From NCBI GenBank assembly GCA_027055005.1, contig JALUNR010000153.1, positions 1-26,229 of the forward strand: 26,229 bases of DNA. The letters run 5' to 3'. How positions within the stretch are numbered: position 1 is the first letter of the stretch; each line of letters opens with the position of its first letter. The notes beneath the pieces are model-generated. The model was not told where the DNA came from. It did not search any database and worked only from the letters and a program-made list of their open reading frames with translations. Positions 7,166 to 17,000 of the stretch are shown here, one piece after another. Made by a program: the position numbers and the translations under genes. The DNA comes from Campylobacterales bacterium (GTDB lineage: Bacteria; Campylobacterota; Campylobacteria; Campylobacterales; QNZT01).

Positions 7166-9095
7166 ATTATACTACCCAAACAAAGAGTTAGCTAAAAAAG
7201 CAAATATTAAAAGCTTAGAGCAATACTATGCTTTAGTTGATGAAGCAAAAAATGATTATGAGGGATACTGGAAAAATTTTGCAGATAAAAAGATAGATTG
7301 GTTATCCCCTTACTCTAAAGTTTTAGATGAATCTAATAAACCTTTTTACAAATGGTTTTGTGAAGGAAAATTAAATGTTTCAAATCAATGTATAGATAGA
7401 CACTTAGAAAAAAGAGCAAATCAAGTTGCTATACTTTTTGAAGGAGATCGTGGAGATGTTCAAAAGATAACTTATAAAGAACTCAGTTTAAATGTAAATC
7501 GCTTTGCAAATCTTTTGAAAAATAAATTTGATATCAAAAAAGGTGATCGTGTAGTACTTTATATGCCTATGGTTCCAGAAGCTGCTTATGCTATGCTTGC
7601 ATGTACTAGAATTGGAGCTATTCACTCTGTCGTTTTTGGCGGTTTTTCTGCTGAAGCTTTAAAAGATAGGATTGAAGATGCTGGAGCAAAACTTGTTATA
7701 ACAGCTGATGGTGCTTATAGAAAAGGGAAACCTTACTTACTAAAACCAGTAGTTGATGATGCAACAAAAAATGGTTGCGATAGTTTAGAAGCAGTACTAG
7801 TAATACAAAGAAATAATGAAAAAATAGAATGGAATAAAAAAGATCATAAATACAATGAACTTATCAAATATGAAAGTGACCAATGCCCTTATGAAATAAT
7901 GGACAGTGAAGACCCTCTATTCTTACTTTATACTAGTGGAAGTACTGGAAAACCAAAGGGAGTTCAACATTCAACTGCAGGATATATTCTTTGGGCACAA
8001 ATGACAATGGAATGGACATTTGATTTTCAAGATGGAGATGTTTTTTGGTGTACTGCTGATATAGGTTGGATAACTGGTCATACTTATATAGTTTATGGGC
8101 CTCTATCTTGTGGTGGAACTACTGTAATGTTTGAAGGAGTTCCAACATATCCTGATAGTGGAAGAGCTTGGAAAATGGTTGAAGAACATCAAATAACTCA
8201 GTTTTATACAGCTCCTACGGCAATAAGAGTTTTACATAAATTAGGAGAAGATGAACCATCAAAATATAATATTTCTAGCTTAAAAGTTTTGGGAACTGTT
8301 GGAGAACCTATTGACCCTCATGCTTGGGAGTGGTATTATAAAGTTGTTGGTGGAGAAAAATGTCCAATAGTAGATACTTGGTGGCAAACTGAAACTGGAG
8401 GACATATGATAACTCCACTTCCATTTGCTACTCCTATCAAACCAGCTTGTGCAACTCTGCCACTTCCTGGAATAATGGCTGAAGTTATAGAAAAAGATGG
8501 AACTCCAACACCCATAAAAGAAAAAGGGTATCTTTGTATTACAAAACCATGGCCTAGTATGATAAGAACTATTTGGGGAGATGATGAGAGATTTAAAAAA
8601 TCATATTTTGGAGATTGTGAAAAGAACGGAGAAAGTGTTTACTTTAGTGGTGATGGAGCTATGATTGATGAAGATGGTTATATCACTATAACAGGAAGAG
8701 TTGATGATGTGATAAATGTAAGTGGACACAGACTTGGAACTGCTGAACTAGAGGCCGCAATAGCTGAAGATGAACATGTAGCTGAAGTTGCTGTTATTGG
8801 AACTCCTCATAGTGTCAAGGGGGAAAGTATTTTTATCTATGTAGTTTTAAAAGATAATGCAAATATTAAAGATATATTTATTCATGTAAATAAAATTTTA
8901 GCAAGAGATATAGGAAATATTGCAAAAGCTGATGATATAGTAAAGGTAGAAGGTTTACCAAAAACAAGAAGTGGAAAAATAATGAGAAGAATACTAAGAA
9001 CTTTAGCAAAAAAAGAAGAGATAACTCAAGATATATCAACTTTAGAAGATCCTAGTGTAGTTGAAAAGATCAAAAAAGCTTTAGAGAGTTCTTAA
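7158..9095 (+). CDS. acs: Acetyl-CoA synthetase (AMP-forming)
   Basis: Acs activates acetate with ATP and CoA to acetyl-CoA through acetyl-AMP, letting the cell use acetate for carbon or energy. The protein has 645 residues, close to E. coli Acs (652). The adenylate P-loop YTSGSTGKPKG lies at 258-268, WWQTETGGHMITP follows in the middle, the hinge region contains SGDGAMIDEDGYITITGR, and the acetylatable lysine is K607 in TRSGKIMRR. That lysine is the site controlled by protein acetylation in other bacteria. The ATG at 7158 has AAGGAG 6 bases upstream within rsmD and overlaps the rsmD end by 8 bases. The coupling to an rRNA methylase is not an obvious functional pairing. A hairpin at 9101-9120 follows the stop. 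Confidence 0.98.
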   Translation: MSKLYYPNKELAKKANIKSLEQYYALVDEAKNDYEGYWKNFADKKIDWLSPYSKVLDESNKPFYKWFCEGKLNVSNQCIDRHLEKRANQVAILFEGDRGDVQKITYKELSLNVNRFANLLKNKFDIKKGDRVVLYMPMVPEAAYAMLACTRIGAIHSVVFGGFSAEALKDRIEDAGAKLVITADGAYRKGKPYLLKPVVDDATKNGCDSLEAVLVIQRNNEKIEWNKKDHKYNELIKYESDQCPYEIMDSEDPLFLLYTSGSTGKPKGVQHSTAGYILWAQMTMEWTFDFQDGDVFWCTADIGWITGHTYIVYGPLSCGGTTVMFEGVPTYPDSGRAWKMVEEHQITQFYTAPTAIRVLHKLGEDEPSKYNISSLKVLGTVGEPIDPHAWEWYYKVVGGEKCPIVDTWWQTETGGHMITPLPFATPIKPACATLPLPGIMAEVIEKDGTPTPIKEKGYLCITKPWPSMIRTIWGDDERFKKSYFGDCEKNGESVYFSGDGAMIDEDGYITITGRVDDVINVSGHRLGTAELEAAIAEDEHVAEVAVIGTPHSVKGESIFIYVVLKDNANIKDIFIHVNKILARDIGNIAKADDIVKVEGLPKTRSGKIMRRILRTLAKKEEITQDISTLEDPSVVEKIKKALESS

Positions 9096-9100
9096 AAGAA

Positions 9101-9120
9101 GTGAGGTTTTAAAGCCTCAC
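9101..9120. terminator. Bidirectional hairpin terminator between acs and lysR
   Basis: GTGAGG pairs with CCTCAC, extended inward by a G-U and a T-A pair around a four-base loop, between two convergent genes. On the minus strand the stem is followed by TTCTTTTAAG; on the plus strand by a looser T-rich stretch (the six Ts at 9132-9137). It probably ends transcription in both directions, better on the minus strand. Confidence 0.7.
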
Positions 9121-10026
9121 TTATAACTTATCTTTTTTCATAATAAAATCAACAACTTTTTCCAAATACATATCGTGTTTTCTATCTTTTAAGTAAGCTA
9201 CATAAAAATGCCTTTTAAAAGACAATCCTCTTACTTTTGCTGAATATAACTTAGTATCTAGTATTTCATCTTCTATGGCTATTTTTGACATTATAGCTAC
9301 TGTTTGTTTATCTTCACTCTCTTTTGAAGATTTTAAAACTGTTTGAATAAGTGCTGTTGGAGAGGATACTGTTGAAGCGACATCAAAAGCTTTACACTCA
9401 ATTCCTGCATCATCAAAAACATCTGCTATAACTTTTCTTGTATGAGAATCTTCATCTCTACAAACCCAATTAAATGTATCTAAATCATCAACATTTACAT
9501 ATTTTGGTAAAGGTTGATTTGAAAACAAAACAAATTCATCTTCTAACCATTCTCTATAGATAATACCATCTAAAAATACAGGTGATTCAATAAGAGCTAA
9601 ATCAATCCTCTTATCTACTAACAGTTCTAAAACTTTTTCTGTTAAATCTATATGTACAGATACATCATTTTTTATTACATCTTTTATACCTTTTAAACTA
9701 ACTGGTATAACATAGTTACCTATTGTAAAAGAAGCTCCTATGATAAAAGTAAGCTCTTTATTCATAATTTTTATAACTTCTTTTTCAACATTTTGTACAC
9801 ATTTATTTAATCTTAAAGCTACTCTATATAACTCTTCACCACTTTTGGTTAAAGTTATACCATTTTTCTTTCGCTCTATAATCTTTGTATCCAAATAATC
9901 TTCTAGCCACTTTACTTGTTGAGTAACTGCTGGTTGGGAGATTCCTAACTTTTTGGAAGCTTTTGAAAAACTTTTCTCTTTTACTATCGCCAAAAATGTT
10001 TCTAACTTTGCAAAGTCTTTAAGCAT
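9121..10026 (-). CDS. LysR-family transcriptional regulator
   Basis: This is a 301-residue DNA-binding regulator of usual LysR length. The winged helix-turn-helix is at residues about 6-65: the family pattern F-L-A-I-V-K-E-K-S-F-S-K-A-S, then LGISQPAVTQQVKWLE as the recognition helix. A linker helix follows, then a periplasmic-binding-protein-like effector domain from about 92 to 301. The natural ligand cannot be read from the sequence. It converges on acs and diverges from uvrD, so it may act on its own promoter, uvrD, or a distant target; regulation of acs is possible but not shown. The ATG at 10026 has AAGG 6 bases upstream and a TATAAT -10 box about 25 bases upstream, which fixes the start well. 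Confidence 0.92.
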   Translation of the reverse strand: MLKDFAKLETFLAIVKEKSFSKASKKLGISQPAVTQQVKWLEDYLDTKIIERKKNGITLTKSGEELYRVALRLNKCVQNVEKEVIKIMNKELTFIIGASFTIGNYVIPVSLKGIKDVIKNDVSVHIDLTEKVLELLVDKRIDLALIESPVFLDGIIYREWLEDEFVLFSNQPLPKYVNVDDLDTFNWVCRDEDSHTRKVIADVFDDAGIECKAFDVASTVSSPTALIQTVLKSSKESEDKQTVAIMSKIAIEDEILDTKLYSAKVRGLSFKRHFYVAYLKDRKHDMYLEKVVDFIMKKDKL

Positions 10027-10051
10027 AATTTACCTTTATATTTTATGTATA

Positions 10052-10057
10052 ATTATA
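10052..10057 (-). promoter_or_regulatory. -10 box of lysR
   Basis: Minus-strand TATAAT follows a T-rich stretch (TTATTTTTTG), the Campylobacterota-like promoter style with no clear -35. The start would be near 10045, leaving a short leader that carries AAGG 6 bases before the lysR ATG. Confidence 0.55.
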
Positions 10058-10065
10058 ACAAAAAA

Positions 10066-10082
10066 TAATAAAAGATTTATTA
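10066..10082. promoter_or_regulatory. Palindrome in lysR-uvrD intergenic region, possible LysR operator
   Basis: TAATAAA-AGA-TTTATTA is a perfect 7-bp dyad centred about 29 bases upstream of the predicted lysR start site, where a LysR protein binding to repress itself would sit. The sequence is almost all A and T, so chance is a real alternative. Confidence 0.25.
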
Positions 10083-10143
10083 AATTATAGGGTTAGTCTT
10101 ATTAGATTTTATAATATAGTGTAAGTACTAATGATTTTTTTGA

Positions 10144-10149
10144 TACAAT
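10144..10149 (+). promoter_or_regulatory. -10 box of uvrD-truB-csrA-ispE
   Basis: TACAAT after a T-run lies 21 bases before the uvrD ATG at 10171. A second candidate, TATAAT, is at 10110-10115. The rest of the 141-base gap shows only AT-rich sequence and the dyad at 10066-10082. Confidence 0.45.
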
Positions 10150-10170
10150 AAAATAAAAAGTTTTGATGTG

Positions 10171-12216
10171 ATGGAAAATATATTAAGTAGTTTAAACGAT
10201 GAACAAAGAGATGCTGTTTTAAGCATAGATGGACCACTTTTGATATTAGCAGGTGCAGGTAGTGGAAAAACAAAGACTATTACTACTAGATTGGCTTATA
10301 TGATCCAAAATGGTATATTTCCTTCTTCTATTTTAACTCTTACTTTTACAAACAAAGCTGCAAGTGAAATGAGACAAAGAGCATTCTCACTTTTAGGAAA
10401 TAAACTAGATCATCTTCCCCTTTTATCAACTTTTCATAAATTTGGGCTTATTTTTTTAAAACATTATATAAATAAACTTGGCCGCAATAATTCTTTTGTT
10501 ATCATAGATACTGATGATAAAAAGAAAATAATAAAATCTTTTGAAATAGACCTGCCTATCTCATTAGTTGCAAATGAAATTTCAAAATATAAGAACAATC
10601 TTATAGAACCGAGTGAAGCTATAAGTAGTGCTATGATGCCAAACTATAAACAAATAGCCTTTGTATATAAAAAATATGAAGACTACTTAGAAAATAACAA
10701 TTTAGTTGATTTTGATGATTTACTTGCACTGCCTTTCAAAATACTAGAAAACGATGCAACCTTAGCTGATGAAATTAGCCAAAGATATAGATATATTATG
10801 GTAGATGAATATCAAGATACAAATGATTTACAATTTAAACTTCTTAAAAAGATTTGTACTTCTCATAACAATCTTTGTGTAGTGGGAGATGATGATCAAA
10901 GTATTTATGGTTGGAGGGGTGCAAACATAAATAATATTTTAGAGTTTGATAAATACTTTGATAATGCAAAAATAGTAAAATTAACAAAAAACTACCGTTC
11001 AACATCAAATATTTTAAAAGCTGCAAATGATCTTATACATTTTAATAGAAATCGTATGGAAAAGAAACTTGACTCTACTAAAAAAGATGGTAAAAATATA
11101 GAAGTTATAAGTGGTATAGATGAAAAAGAGGAAAGTTACAAAGTTTCAACTAAGATAAAAGAGTTAGTAAGCAGTGGTGTAAATCCAAATGAAATAGCCA
11201 TACTTTATAGGATAAATGCCCTTAGTCGTTCTATTGAAGAGGGATTAAATAAAAATTCTATTTCTTATAAAATGGTAGGTGGTGTAAAATTTTATGAACG
11301 AGCTGAAATAAAAGATATTATTTCTTACCTTAGACTTATACAAAATCCCAACGATGACTTTTCTCTAAAAAGAGTGATAAATCGTCCAAAAAGAGGAATA
11401 GGAAAAAGTACAGTTGATAAACTATACTCTTTTGCTTATCAAAATAATAGTTCTACTTACAATCTTATCAAAAACAAAAGTGAACTTTTAGAAAAAGAAC
11501 TTCCAAAAAAAGCTTATAAATCTTTAATTGATTTTATTCAAAAACTTGATAATTTAATTCAAATGGCTAGTGAAAATATTTATAATCTAATAGATGATTT
11601 GGAAAATAGTTTTAAAATAAAAGAGTACTACTCTATGCTTCCAGACTCACTAGAAAAAGTAGCCAATATTGATGAATTTTATGGATTATTTAGAGATTTT
11701 GTTATAAATAATGAAAATTCTACTTTGGAAGAGTTTTTAAATGATATTACCTTACAAAGTGATCAAGACCAAATAGATGACAAAAATATTTCAGTGATGA
11801 GTATCCATGCATCAAAAGGCTTAGAGTTTGAGTATCTTTTTGTTATAGGAGTTGAAGAAGGATTTTTTCCACTTTTGGGAGATGGTACTGATTTAGAAGA
11901 AGAAAGGAGACTTGGATATGTTGCAATAACTAGAGCTAAAAAAGAGCTTTATATCTCCCATGTTGATAGTAGATTTTATAAAGGTAGAAGAACTCATCTT
12001 ATAAAAAGTCGTTTTATTTCTGAAGCAGGTCTTAGTGGAGGAGCTTTAAAACTAAAATCAAACTCAAGTTATAAAAAGGGAGATCTTGTAAAACATAAGA
12101 TTTTTGGTATTGGAAGAGTTACAAATGTAGGTAGAGTTAAAAAAGATTTTAAACTTACGATAAATTTTGGTGGAACTATAAAAGATATTATTTCTACTTT
12201 TGTTGAAAGAGTTTAA
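10171..12216 (+). CDS. UvrD/Rep-family ATP-dependent 3'-5' DNA helicase
   Basis: This SF1A helicase unwinds DNA in repair or at stalled forks. It has 681 residues from the ATG at 10171; an in-frame GTG at 10168 is directly before it but less likely as start. In order the motifs are: Q motif LNDEQRDAV (8-16), Walker A AGAGSGKT (27-34), motif Ia LTFTNKAASEM, Walker B VDEYQDTN, motif III VVGDDDQSIYGWRGAN, motif IV LTKNYRST, motif V MSIHASKGLEFEYLF and motif VI GYVAITRAKKELY. A C-terminal PcrA/UvrD-like tail GDLVKHKIFGIGRV comes last. All catalytic motifs are intact. Uvr repair (UvrD), Rep and PcrA cannot be told apart by motifs alone; the Campylobacter gene next to truB is, as I recall, called rep. 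It heads an operon with truB, whose start follows 4 bases after the uvrD stop. Confidence 0.95.
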   Translation: MENILSSLNDEQRDAVLSIDGPLLILAGAGSGKTKTITTRLAYMIQNGIFPSSILTLTFTNKAASEMRQRAFSLLGNKLDHLPLLSTFHKFGLIFLKHYINKLGRNNSFVIIDTDDKKKIIKSFEIDLPISLVANEISKYKNNLIEPSEAISSAMMPNYKQIAFVYKKYEDYLENNNLVDFDDLLALPFKILENDATLADEISQRYRYIMVDEYQDTNDLQFKLLKKICTSHNNLCVVGDDDQSIYGWRGANINNILEFDKYFDNAKIVKLTKNYRSTSNILKAANDLIHFNRNRMEKKLDSTKKDGKNIEVISGIDEKEESYKVSTKIKELVSSGVNPNEIAILYRINALSRSIEEGLNKNSISYKMVGGVKFYERAEIKDIISYLRLIQNPNDDFSLKRVINRPKRGIGKSTVDKLYSFAYQNNSSTYNLIKNKSELLEKELPKKAYKSLIDFIQKLDNLIQMASENIYNLIDDLENSFKIKEYYSMLPDSLEKVANIDEFYGLFRDFVINNENSTLEEFLNDITLQSDQDQIDDKNISVMSIHASKGLEFEYLFVIGVEEGFFPLLGDGTDLEEERRLGYVAITRAKKELYISHVDSRFYKGRRTHLIKSRFISEAGLSGGALKLKSNSSYKKGDLVKHKIFGIGRVTNVGRVKKDFKLTINFGGTIKDIISTFVERV

Positions 12217-12220
12217 AACT

Positions 12221-13042
12221 TTGAATAGACTTTTTGTAGTAAATAAACCCATAAATATAAGTTCAAATAACTATCTTTCTCGTATAAAAAGAAAATATGG
12301 TATTAAAAAAGCTGGTTTTTCAGGAACACTTGATCCTTTTGCATCGGGGTCTCTTATAGTTGCTTTTGGTCAATTTTCAAAACTTTTTCGTTATCTTAAA
12401 AAATCTCCTAAAAAATATAAAGCAACTTTATGGCTTGGAGCAAAAAGTAGTTCTCTTGATATAGAAAGAGTTGAAAATATAGAAAATTTGCCACCTTTTT
12501 CATTATCAACAATAAAAAAAACTATTTCTTCTTTTAAGGGAAAAATCAACTATCTTCCTCCCAAATTTTGTGCAAAAAAGATAGGTGGAAAAAAAGCTTA
12601 TGAATTAGCAAGAGAGGAAAAAGAAGTAAAATTAAAAGAGATAACTTCTACTATATATGATATCGTATTTTTAAATTATTCTCATCCTTTTGTTAGTTTT
12701 GAAGTTAGTATTAGTGAAGGTGGTTACATCAGAAGTTTAGGTTTTTTAATAGCTCAAAAATTAGGAGTAGATGGAGTTTTAAGTTCTCTTGAAAGAGTAA
12801 GTGAAGGAGAATTTAGGTTTGAAAATGAAAGAGAACTCGATGCAATAAAGTTTTTAGATTTAGTAAAAAATGAATACTTAAAAGATAAAAATGATATTTT
12901 ACTTGGTAGAAAACTAAAAAAACAAAACTTTAAAATACAAGAAAATGGAGAGTATTATTTAGTTTTAGATAATATGCTAACAGTCATAAATATCAGGGAT
13001 GATAAAGTAAAGTATGAATTAAATGGAGTTAAGTTATGCTAA
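12221..13042 (+). CDS. truB: tRNA pseudouridine(55) synthase TruB
   Basis: TruB makes pseudouridine at U55 in the T-loop of nearly all tRNAs. The catalytic aspartate is in GTLDPFASG (D38 from the start chosen here), preceded by the family's KRKYGIKKAGFSG. A KIGGKKAYELAREEKEV segment, the second TruB signature, is near residues 123-139. Earlier in-frame TTG codons (12200, 12203) lie inside uvrD and would add residues the family lacks. TTG at 12221 gives MNRLFVVNKP, which fits the family N-terminus, with GAAAGAG about 10 bases upstream. That makes 273 residues. The end overlaps csrA by 7 bases and contains the csrA ribosome site GGAG. Operon uvrD-truB-csrA-ispE. Confidence 0.94.
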   Translation: MNRLFVVNKPINISSNNYLSRIKRKYGIKKAGFSGTLDPFASGSLIVAFGQFSKLFRYLKKSPKKYKATLWLGAKSSSLDIERVENIENLPPFSLSTIKKTISSFKGKINYLPPKFCAKKIGGKKAYELAREEKEVKLKEITSTIYDIVFLNYSHPFVSFEVSISEGGYIRSLGFLIAQKLGVDGVLSSLERVSEGEFRFENERELDAIKFLDLVKNEYLKDKNDILLGRKLKKQNFKIQENGEYYLVLDNMLTVINIRDDKVKYELNGVKLC

Positions 13043-13272
13043 TTTTAAGTAGAAAATTAGAAGATGAAATATATCTTGGAAGTGATATATCGATAAAAGT
13101 GGTGGAAATAAATAAAGGTATAGTAAAACTTGGTATTGATGCTCCAAAAGAAGTATCTATTTTACGAGGTGAATTAAAAAAAGAACTTGAAAAGGTAAAT
13201 CACAATGCAAATCATCAAACTTCACAAAACGAAATAAAAGATTTAAGAAAATTGTTAAGTGCCTCTAACTAA
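13036..13272 (+). CDS. csrA: Carbon storage regulator CsrA (RsmA)
   Basis: CsrA is a homodimeric RNA-binding protein that blocks or stabilises mRNAs with GGA motifs near their ribosome sites. In Campylobacter it controls flagellin and other flagellar messages and is antagonised by FliW. Here it has 78 residues: the five-strand core (LILSRKLEDEIYLG ... ISIKVVEI ... VKLGIDAPKEVSILR) with the key residues L4 and R44, plus a helix and a tail of about 15 residues beyond the 61-residue E. coli form. Tails of this sort go with FliW-type control, an inference here because fliW is not in the window. The ATG has GGAG 7 bases upstream and overlaps truB, so the two are coupled. Confidence 0.97.
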   Translation: MLILSRKLEDEIYLGSDISIKVVEINKGIVKLGIDAPKEVSILRGELKKELEKVNHNANHQTSQNEIKDLRKLLSASN

Positions 13273-13276
13273 TAAA

Positions 13277-14029
13277 ATGAAAACATTGTCATTTGCAAAA
13301 GTAAATATTTTTTTAAAAATAGTAGGTTTAAGGGGTAATTTTCACGAATTAAACTCAAGATTTATGCTTGTAAGAAATTTGTATGATGAAATAAGTTTTG
13401 AACCAAAAAAGAAAAGTGATAAATTTATTATAGATGGAAATTTTGGCTGTAAGAGCAAAAATAACACTATTTATAAAGTATATCAAAAATTAAGCCATAA
13501 TCCTAAAGTAAAAAATTTTTTTAAAAACTATAAAGTAGTTGTTAAAAAAAATATTCCAGAATTTGCAGGACTTGGAGGTGGAAGTAGTAACTGTGCTAGT
13601 TTTTTAAACCTTACCAACAAAGTTTTAAACTTAAATATAAATCTTAAAACAAGAGTTGAAATAGGTAAAAGTATAGGAAGTGATGTTGCTTTTTTTATTT
13701 ATGAAATAAATAGTGCAAATGTAAGTGGAATAGGTGAAATTGTAAAAATCTTTGAAGAAGATTTGCTAGATATACAAACTCTAACCCCTCCAATAAAATG
13801 TTCAACAAAAGATGTATATCAAAAATACAGAAGTGATTTTTTGAATTTTGACAAAATTTTAGCTGATAAATTAATAAATTTAGATTCAAGTTATATTTTA
13901 AAAAATTTTAAATCTTTTGAATTAAATGACTTACTACCACCTGCTCTATCTTTATATCCTGATTTAAAAAAGTATTTAGATAAAAGATTTTTTAGCGGTA
14001 GTGGGAGTAGTGTTTTTAACCGTTTGTAA
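13277..14029 (+). CDS. ispE: 4-diphosphocytidyl-2-C-methyl-D-erythritol kinase
   Basis: IspE phosphorylates 4-diphosphocytidyl-2-C-methylerythritol with ATP in the MEP pathway to isoprenoids (quinones, undecaprenyl carriers). It is a GHMP kinase. Catalytic K8 is in FAKVN, then RGNFHELNSRF, the ATP loop PEFAGLGGGSSN at 94-105, D136 in GSDVAFF, and the C-terminal SGSGSSVF motif that closes the active site. The chosen start, ATG at 13277, is 4 bases after the csrA stop and yields the normal N-terminus (250 residues). An in-frame GTG at 13259 would add six atypical residues. No strong Shine-Dalgarno precedes the ATG, so translation may depend on reinitiation after csrA. Confidence 0.95.
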   Translation: MKTLSFAKVNIFLKIVGLRGNFHELNSRFMLVRNLYDEISFEPKKKSDKFIIDGNFGCKSKNNTIYKVYQKLSHNPKVKNFFKNYKVVVKKNIPEFAGLGGGSSNCASFLNLTNKVLNLNINLKTRVEIGKSIGSDVAFFIYEINSANVSGIGEIVKIFEEDLLDIQTLTPPIKCSTKDVYQKYRSDFLNFDKILADKLINLDSSYILKNFKSFELNDLLPPALSLYPDLKKYLDKRFFSGSGSSVFNRL

Positions 14030-14057
14030 ACTCTTTTTTGTTAATCTCTTGTCATTT

Positions 14058-14063
14058 TATACT
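14058..14063 (+). promoter_or_regulatory. Candidate -10 box of ccsBA
   Basis: TATACT lies 14 bases before the ccsBA ATG, in the 48-base gap after ispE. TTGTTA at 14038-14043 is a poor -35 with a short 14-base spacer. A leader of about 7 bases seems short because the Shine-Dalgarno GAAGG starts at 14065. This is a weak call. Confidence 0.3.
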
Positions 14064-14077
14064 TGAAGGCAAAATAA

Positions 14078-17000
14078 ATGAAGAAAATTTATAACTTTTT
14101 AACCTCGATGTGGCTTATGCTTATTTTGACTGCTATTTTTGCTATTGTTTGTGCTGAGGCTACATTTATAGAAAATGATTATGGAACTTCAACTGCTTGG
14201 GCTAGTGTTTACGGCACTCATTGGTTTGAACTATTACAACTACTCTTAGCTATAAATTTAGTTGGAAATATTTTTAAATTTAAAATGTATAAAAAAAACA
14301 ACTTACCTCTTTTAATATTTCATGTTGGCTTTTTGGTTATTTTAATAGGAGCTGGTATTACCAGATATTTTAGTTATGAAGGACTTTTACACATAAGAGA
14401 TGGCCAAAGCAAAGCAGAAATGACTTCACTAAAATCTTTTATCCAACTAGAAGCTGTAAAAAATAAAAAATTTTACTATCAGGATAAACAAGTATATATA
14501 TCAAAAATTTCAAAAAATTACTTTAAAGTTAATCTTAATATAAATAGCAAGGTGGCTACTTTAGAGTATCTAAACTTTATACCAAATGCAAAAAAAGAGT
14601 TATTAGAAGATAAAAGTAGTTCTGCTAAAGTGAAAATGATGGTTGTTAGTACTAACTCAATACCTAAAATGATAATTTTAAGTAAAAATAAACCTGTAAA
14701 TTTAAAAGATTATCAAATCTCACTAAACTCACCAAATAATGCAAAAAATAAAGTAGAAATATTTACTAAAAACGATAAATTTTATATAAAAAGTACAGTT
14801 AATTTCACTACCACTTTTATGGCAAGTGGAAAAACTGAAAATAGAGCAAAAGATAAAATTTATAAGTTTAAAACAAGAGCTATGTATGACTTTGGATTTA
14901 TAAAAATAACTCCTGTTAAAACTTTAACTCATGCCAAAGAAAAATTAGTTAGTCAAAAAATAAAAGGTGGGAAAAATATGCAAAGTCAAATTCCATCAGC
15001 TATTATAGCAAAACTTTCATATAATGGTAAGAGTAAAACTATAACTCTTTTCGGATTTGGAGGAAGTCAGGCTGGAACTCCTACCACAAGCACCATAGAC
15101 GATACAAAATTTATAATAACTTGGGGTTCTAAACTTTTAAAACTTCCTTTTATTGTGAAACTTGATAAATTTGAACTTAAAAGATATCCTGGAAGTATGT
15201 CACCTGCTAGTTATGCTAGTTATGTAACTGTAAAAAGTAAAAATAATAGTTTTAAATATAAAATTTTTATGAATCATGTACTAGACTTTAAAGGATATAG
15301 ATTGTTTCAAAGCTCTTATGATACAGATGAAAAGGGAACTGTACTCTCTGTCAATTATGATCCAGGGAAAATACCAACTTATATAGGCTACTTAATGTTA
15401 GCAATAGGTTTTATACTTAACTTTTTCAATCCAAAAAGTAGATTTAGAAAACTTGTTAGACTTGTTCAAAAAGATACTATTTTAAAATCTTTTATTTTAC
15501 TATCTTTAGTTTTTGGGCTTAGTCAAAATTTAAAAGCTGATCCCCTAGATGAAGCAAAACTGTATAATAAAAACCATGCTGAACTTTTTGGTGATATTTT
15601 GGTACAAAAACATGATGGTAGGATTGTCAGCATGGATACTTTTTCGAAAGATTTGATTTTAAAAATAAGTAAATCAACAACTTTTGATGGCTTGACTTCA
15701 AATCAAATTATACTTGGAATGATAACGGCTCCAAAGTTGTGGCAAAGTATCCCTATGATAAAAGTAAATCACTCTAAAATAAAAAAGATTTTAGGATTGC
15801 CAAAGGATGCAAAATATGCTACTTACAATAACTTTTTTGATTTTTCTAAAAAAAATCTAAAATCACCATATAAACTTTTTAAGTATATTATTACAGCAAC
15901 CCAAAAAAGACCTATTAAAAGAAATCAATTTGATAGAGATATTATAAAGATTGATGAAAGAGTAAATATATCTTATATGATTTATACTGGTGATATTTTA
16001 AAAATTATACCAAAAATCAATGATCCTCATCAAAAATGGTACTCTGTAAAGGATGCTATACAAAAGTTTCCACAAGATGAATCAAATAGAGTAAGAACAC
16101 TTTTTTTATACTACTTTTCACAAGTTGATGCAGCTAAAAAAAGTGGAGATTGGAAAAATGCTAATAAAGCTGTAAAAGTTATTAGAATTTATCAAAATAA
16201 AATTGGTCATGCTATTATACCATCTGAAAGTAAACTACAATTAGAAAAATTTTTTAATAAGATAAAACTTTTTGATAGACTTGCTCTTGTTTATCTTTTA
16301 GGTGGTATAATACTTTTGATAGCAATTCTAACAAAACTTTTAAAGCCAACTGCAAATACAAAAATAGCCTTTTTGATAGGTCAAATAGTAATAATCTTGG
16401 CTTTTATAGCTCAAACTGTTGGACTTGGAATAAGATGGTATATAGGAGGTCATGCTCCTTGGAGTAATGCTTATGAAGCTATGGTTTATATAGCTTGGTC
16501 AATGGGACTTGCTGGAATTATTTTTGCTAGATACTCCATTTTAGCTCCAGCTCTTACTTCGCTAATAGCAAGTGCAACTCTATTCACAACATTTTTAGCA
16601 CAGATGGATCCTCAGATTACAAATCTAGTTCCAGTTCTTAGCTCTTACTGGCTAAATATTCATGTATCAGTTTTGACTGCTAGTTATGGCTTTTTGGGGC
16701 TTTCTATGATACTTGGATTTTTTACTTTGATACTCTTTTTATTTAAAGATAAAAATGAACAAATTTCCAAAAGTATTATAGAAGCTTCTAGAATAAACGA
16801 AATGACTGCAATCCTTGGACTTGTACTTTTAACTATCGGAAACTTTTTAGGTGGAGTTTGGGCAAATGAAAGTTGGGGAAGGTACTGGAGTTGGGATCCA
16901 AAAGAGACTTGGGCATGGATTAGTATCTTGGTATATGTTATACTTACTCATATAAGACTTATCCCTTGGTTTAGAAAAAACTATTATTATAAATTTGCAT

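Noticed and set aside
10844..11026. Minus-strand open frame inside the uvrD/rep gene
   Set aside because: It lies opposite the helicase motif III-IV region, which is fully conserved on the plus strand.
12064..12252. Minus-strand open frame across the uvrD-truB junction
   Set aside because: Antisense shadow of the uvrD tail; no Shine-Dalgarno and no recognisable product.
13695..13889. Minus-strand open frame inside ispE
   Set aside because: Leucine/phenylalanine-rich shadow of the ispE coding strand.
14018..14041. Possible intrinsic terminator after ispE (GTTTGTAAAC followed by T-run)
   Set aside because: The dyad has only 4-bp arms and a 2-base centre, too small to form a stable hairpin.
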